The notes below the pieces were generated by a model. That model was not told where the DNA came from and searched no databases. It saw nothing but the letters and a program-made list of their open reading frames with translations. A program made the translations under genes and the position numbers. DNA of 64,000 nucleotides from Streptomyces sp. NBC_00568 (GTDB lineage: Bacteria; Actinomycetota; Actinomycetes; Streptomycetales; Streptomycetaceae): positions 1,550,001-1,614,000 of the forward strand of contig NZ_JAPENW010000001.1 in the NCBI RefSeq assembly GCF_026341855.1, read 5' to 3'. Below are positions 60,990 to 64,000 of this stretch, one piece after another (position 1 is the stretch's first letter; the number at the start of each line of letters is the position of its first letter).

Positions 60990-62455
60990 CCAAATACATC
61001 CGCCGGGCCATGGGACTGTGCGCCGTACTGCTGGTCGCCCTCCTCGTGAACGCCGCCCGCGTCCAGGTCGTCCAGGCCCCGTCGCACGACCACAACCCCG
61101 CCAACCGCCGTCAGGCGATCGCCCGTTACGGCCAGCCCCGCGGCGACATCGTCGTCGGCGGCCGCACGGTCACCGGCTCCAAGGACACCGGCGAGCAGCT
61201 CCGCTACGAACGGACCTACCGGGACGGCCCGTTGTACGCGTCCGTCACCGGCTTCGCCTCGCAGCTGTACGGGACGACGTTGCTGGAGAGCACCGAGGAC
61301 GGCATCCTGTCCGGCGCCGACCCGATGCTCGCCCCGTTTCCGCTGCTGAACGACGTCACCCGGGCGCGGAACCCCGGCGGCGAAGTCGTCACCACCCTCG
61401 ACGCGGCGGCGCAGCGCGCGGCCTACGAGGGGCTCGGCCCCCGGCGGGGGGCGGTCGCCGCGATCGAGCCGTCCACCGGCCGGATCCTGGCACTGGTCTC
61501 CACGCCCTCGTACGATCCCGCGGAGCTGTCCGGGACGGGGCCGGCCGTGACGAAGGCCTGGGCGCGGCTCAACGGCGCGGACGACAAGCCGATGCTCAAC
61601 CGGGCGATCCGGCAGACGTATCCGCCAGGGTCGACGTTCAAGGTGGTGACCGCCGCGGCGGCGCTGGACTCGGGCGTGGTGAGCGACGTGGACGAGCCGA
61701 GCAGGTCGCCGAATCCCTACCGGCTCCCCGGCACCACGACGAGGCTCACGAACGAGATCGAGGGCTGCGAGGACGCCTCCCTGCGGTACGCCTTCACCTG
61801 GTCCTGCAACACGGTCTTCGCGAAACTGGGCGTCGACGTAGGGCTCGACGCCATGACGAGGACGGCGGCGGACTTCGGCTTCAACGACCGCAAGCTGCGC
61901 ATCCCCTTCTCGGTGGCGCCCAGCAATTTCGACCTGCGGCTCGACAAGGCGCAGCTGGCGCTCTCCTCCATCGGCCAGTTCGACACCCGCGCGACTCCGC
62001 TGCAGATGGCGATGATCTCGGCGGCCGTGGCGGGGGACGGCACGGTCAAGACGCCCTACCTGGTGGAGAGGACGACCACACGGGGCGGCGGAACGCTGGC
62101 CACGACCGGACCGCGGACCCTCCACCAGGCGATGAGCCCGTCGACGGCGCAGCGCATGCGCGAGCTGATGACCGACGTGGTGGAGGACGGCACGGGAACC
62201 GTCGCCGCCATCCCCGGCGCCACCGTCGGCGGGAAGACCGGCACCGCCCAGCACGGCATCGGCAACTCCGGTACCCCGTACGCCTGGTTCATCTCCTGGG
62301 CGCGGGCCGACGACTCCATGGAGCCCGCGGTGGCCGTCGCGGTCGTCGTGGAGGACGCGGCGGCGCACCGGGGGGACATCACCGGGGGCGGGTTCGCGGG
62401 GCCGATCGCACGGGCGGTGATGGAGGCGGTGCTGGGGTCGCGACAACGGGGGTGA
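60986..62455 (+). CDS. class B penicillin-binding protein
   Basis: This 489-aa peptidoglycan transpeptidase has an N-terminal membrane helix (about 8-30), a pedestal region and a transpeptidase domain. Active-site motifs are STFK (Ser216-Lys219 in PPGSTFKVV), SCN in FTWSCNTVF, and KTG in GGKTGTAQHG. It is the partner of the SEDS protein encoded just upstream and probably works in a growth or sporulation-specific wall synthesis step. Confidence 0.94.
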   Translation: MTKYIRRAMGLCAVLLVALLVNAARVQVVQAPSHDHNPANRRQAIARYGQPRGDIVVGGRTVTGSKDTGEQLRYERTYRDGPLYASVTGFASQLYGTTLLESTEDGILSGADPMLAPFPLLNDVTRARNPGGEVVTTLDAAAQRAAYEGLGPRRGAVAAIEPSTGRILALVSTPSYDPAELSGTGPAVTKAWARLNGADDKPMLNRAIRQTYPPGSTFKVVTAAAALDSGVVSDVDEPSRSPNPYRLPGTTTRLTNEIEGCEDASLRYAFTWSCNTVFAKLGVDVGLDAMTRTAADFGFNDRKLRIPFSVAPSNFDLRLDKAQLALSSIGQFDTRATPLQMAMISAAVAGDGTVKTPYLVERTTTRGGGTLATTGPRTLHQAMSPSTAQRMRELMTDVVEDGTGTVAAIPGATVGGKTGTAQHGIGNSGTPYAWFISWARADDSMEPAVAVAVVVEDAAAHRGDITGGGFAGPIARAVMEAVLGSRQRG

Positions 62456-62571
62456 GGGGATGGCCAGGGGGTGGGTGAAAGGGTGGCGAGGGCGCGTGCG
62501 CGGGGTGGGTGTTCTCTCACTGCGTGAGACGGGGGGTGCGGCCGCCGCCCCGGCCGACCTAACGTTCGGTC

Positions 62572-63045
62572 ATGACTCTGCCGACAGCCTCGTACGAGCT
62601 CGCCCAGGTCAACATCGGCCGCCTCAAAGCACCTTTGGACTCACCCCTGTTGAAGGACTTCGTGGAAGCCCTCGACCCCGTGAACGCCGTCGCAGACGCG
62701 GCGGACGGATTCGTCTGGCGTCTGCAGAGCGACTCCGGCAACGCCACGGACGTTCCCGTCCTCGGCGACGAATGGCTGATCATCAACATGTCCACCTGGC
62801 GCGACACGGACGCGCTGACGGCGTTCATGTACCAGGGGCAGCACCGTGAGCTGCTGGCGCGGCGCCGTGAGTGGTTCGAGCGGCTGGAGGAGGCCATGGC
62901 GGTGCTCTGGTGGGTCCCGGCCGGCCACCGCCCGACGGTCGCGGAGGCGGAGTCGCGCCTGCTGCGTCTGCGTGAACACGGGCCCACACAGCATGCGTTC
63001 ACCCTGCGGACGACCTTCCCGCCGCTGGCGCCGGCCATGCCCTAG
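62572..63045 (+). CDS. DUF3291 protein
   Basis: This 157-aa protein matches the DUF3291 family: LAQVNIGRLKAPLDSPLLKD, VWRLQSDSGNATDV, NMSTWRDTDALTAFMYQGQH and WWVPAGHRPTVAEAESRL. The fold resembles antibiotic-biosynthesis monooxygenase-like dimers. Function unknown. It stands alone. Confidence 0.87.
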   Translation: MTLPTASYELAQVNIGRLKAPLDSPLLKDFVEALDPVNAVADAADGFVWRLQSDSGNATDVPVLGDEWLIINMSTWRDTDALTAFMYQGQHRELLARRREWFERLEEAMAVLWWVPAGHRPTVAEAESRLLRLREHGPTQHAFTLRTTFPPLAPAMP

Positions 63046-63108
63046 GCACCCCGGGTATCGCCCAGCGGCGCAGCCGGTCGGGGATGATGCCGGGCGCGGT
63101 GCCGTGCC

Positions 63109-63144
63109 GTGCCGGGGAGCCGTCTCCGGACGGCTTCCCGGCAC
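63109..63144. terminator. bidirectional hairpin between convergent genes
   Basis: A 16-bp stem with one mismatch (GTGCCGGGGAGCCGTC / GACGGCTTCCCGGCAC) and loop TCCG lies between the DUF3291 gene and the convergent di-iron protein gene. Confidence 0.75.
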
Positions 63145-63203
63145 GCGCGGCCGCGGCAGTGCGCCCGGTCCGGGTCACCGCGCCCTCGGCCGCTCCGGGG
63201 TCT

Positions 63204-64000
63204 CTACGGAGCCCCCTTCTCGATCATCTCCTCGACCTCCGCGACGCGTTCCCGTTCCTCCGCCGCGAACCGTTCCGCGTCCAGCTGTTCGGCGATCTCC
63301 TCGTCCTGGGCCATCAGGAGGTCCAGATTGGAGTTGCCCATGTCGAAGACTCCCATGTCGACGTAGGCCTGCTGGAGGCGTTTGCCCCACAGGCCGATGT
63401 CCTTGACGCAGGGGACAATGCGACTGAAGAGCAACTGGCGGAAGAGGTGCAGGAATTCGGACTGCTCGCTGTATTCCTCGGCCTCCGCCTTCGGGATGCC
63501 GAAGTTCTCCAGGACCTCGACGCCGCGCAGCCGGTCCCGCATCAAGTAGCAGCCCTCGATGACGAATTCCTCGCGTTCACGCAGCTCGGCGTCGGAGAGC
63601 TGTTTGTAGTAGTCGCGCAGGGCCATGCGGCCGAAGGCGACATGGCGTGCCTCGTCCTGCATCACATAGGCCAGGATCTGTTTCGGCAGCGGCTTGTCGG
63701 TGGTGTCCCTGATCATCCCGAAGGCGGCCAGGGCCAGGCCCTCGATCAGGACCTGCATGCCCAGGTAGGGCATGTCCCAGCGGGAGTCGCGCAGGGTGTC
63801 GCCGAGCAGGGCCTGGAGGTTGTCGTTGATCGGGTAGAGCATGCCGATCTTCTCGTGCAGGAAGCGGGCGTAGACCTCCGCGTGCCGGGCCTCGTCCATG
63901 GTCTGGGTCGCCGAGTAGAACTTGGCGTCCAGGTCGGGGACCGATTCGACGATCCGCGCCGCGCAGACCATGGCTCCCTGTTCGCCGTGCAGGAACTGGC
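63204..64000 (-). CDS. ferritin-like di-iron protein, N-terminus outside window
   Basis: At least 265 residues of a four-helix di-iron protein are present. Iron-ligand motifs visible are Glu in HGEQGAM near the edge, E-x-x-H in MDEARHAEVYARF, and the second pair in QDEARHVAFGRM. The C-terminus is acidic and helical. It resembles ribonucleotide-reductase-like or arylamine-oxygenase-like di-iron enzymes of actinobacteria; the reaction cannot be told. The frame is open to the right edge. Confidence 0.85.
   Translation of the reverse strand, partial: QFLHGEQGAMVCAARIVESVPDLDAKFYSATQTMDEARHAEVYARFLHEKIGMLYPINDNLQALLGDTLRDSRWDMPYLGMQVLIEGLALAAFGMIRDTTDKPLPKQILAYVMQDEARHVAFGRMALRDYYKQLSDAELREREEFVIEGCYLMRDRLRGVEVLENFGIPKAEAEEYSEQSEFLHLFRQLLFSRIVPCVKDIGLWGKRLQQAYVDMGVFDMGNSNLDLLMAQDEEIAEQLDAERFAAEERERVAEVEEMIEKGAP

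Noticed and set aside
59597..62455. A long open frame fused across the SEDS and PBP genes
   Set aside because: Its first part is an Arg/Pro-rich off-frame reading of the SEDS gene. Only the part from 60,986 is the PBP, which has its own ATG overlapping the SEDS stop.

Overview
The window is a high-GC actinobacterial chromosome segment, almost certainly from a Streptomyces. The supporting signs are strong G/C preference at third codon positions, GTG and TTG starts, an Arg/Gly-rich Rho, Ku with a lysine-rich tail, NrtL beside lysA, and the gene order atp operon - wecA-like - glyA - sua5 - prmC - prfA - rpmE - LCP - rho - thrB - thrC - hom - lysA, which I recognise from Streptomyces chromosomes.

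Left part (1-26,250, nearly all minus strand) is core genome: the F1Fo ATP synthase operon (atpI-B-E-F-H-A and the start of atpG), a decaprenyl-phosphate sugar-1-phosphate transferase, a serine hydroxymethyltransferase-like enzyme, a phosphatase-fold protein whose catalytic cysteine is serine, translation factors (Sua5, PrmC, RF1, L31), an LCP cell-wall ligase, a secreted trypsin-like protease with FG-GAP repeats, Rho, the threonine branch (thrB, thrC, hom), lysA, an ArgS-related NrtL protein and a single-domain response regulator. Several strong intrinsic terminators and some odd repeats lie between them.

Middle part (26,462-about 49,080) is mobile. A tRNA-Arg(CCG) gene is the attachment site. 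A complete actinomycete integrative and conjugative element (AICE) of about 19.3 kb lies between a 43-bp direct repeat (26,493-26,535 and 45,752-45,794). One long minus-strand operon carries leader, SpdB-like, GGDEF, zinc-binding, FtsK/TraB-type DNA translocase, small membrane proteins, primase-polymerase, RepA-like ATPase, excisionase and tyrosine integrase genes. It is read from a divergent promoter region with GntR (KorSA-like) operator repeats. Two leaders in this operon carry hairpins with an identical 17-nt loop on different stems, a candidate new RNA element. Directly after the right repeat lies a second, related and truncated element (hypothetical gene, integrase, excisionase, an iteron-like region and a replication-protein remnant).

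The cargo of the first element (about 39.0-45.2 kb) is the most interesting part. It holds a flavoprotein, an XRE regulator, a visibly lower-GC four-gene operon for ubiquitin-like conjugation (a 61-aa protein of unknown role, an E2-like enzyme with one cysteine, a ThiF/E1-like enzyme, and a JAMM peptidase fused to an E2/RWD-like domain), and a convergent beta-family protein gene. This resembles Bil-type anti-phage operons, but no recognisable ubiquitin-like protein is present. Two related short repeats (41,035-41,093 and 45,128-45,186) bracket the E2/E1/JAB/beta cargo.

Right part (49,165-64,000) returns to chromosome: a degraded fragment, a DUF6215-like membrane protein, a VOC protein, a PhzF-like isomerase with a minisatellite upstream, the Ku / LigD-polymerase end-joining pair (divergent), a NERD-domain protein, a dual-specificity-type phosphatase, a lipoprotein-histidine kinase pair, a secreted Gly-rich SH3 protein, a SEDS/class B PBP pair, a DUF3291 protein and a truncated di-iron ferritin-like protein.
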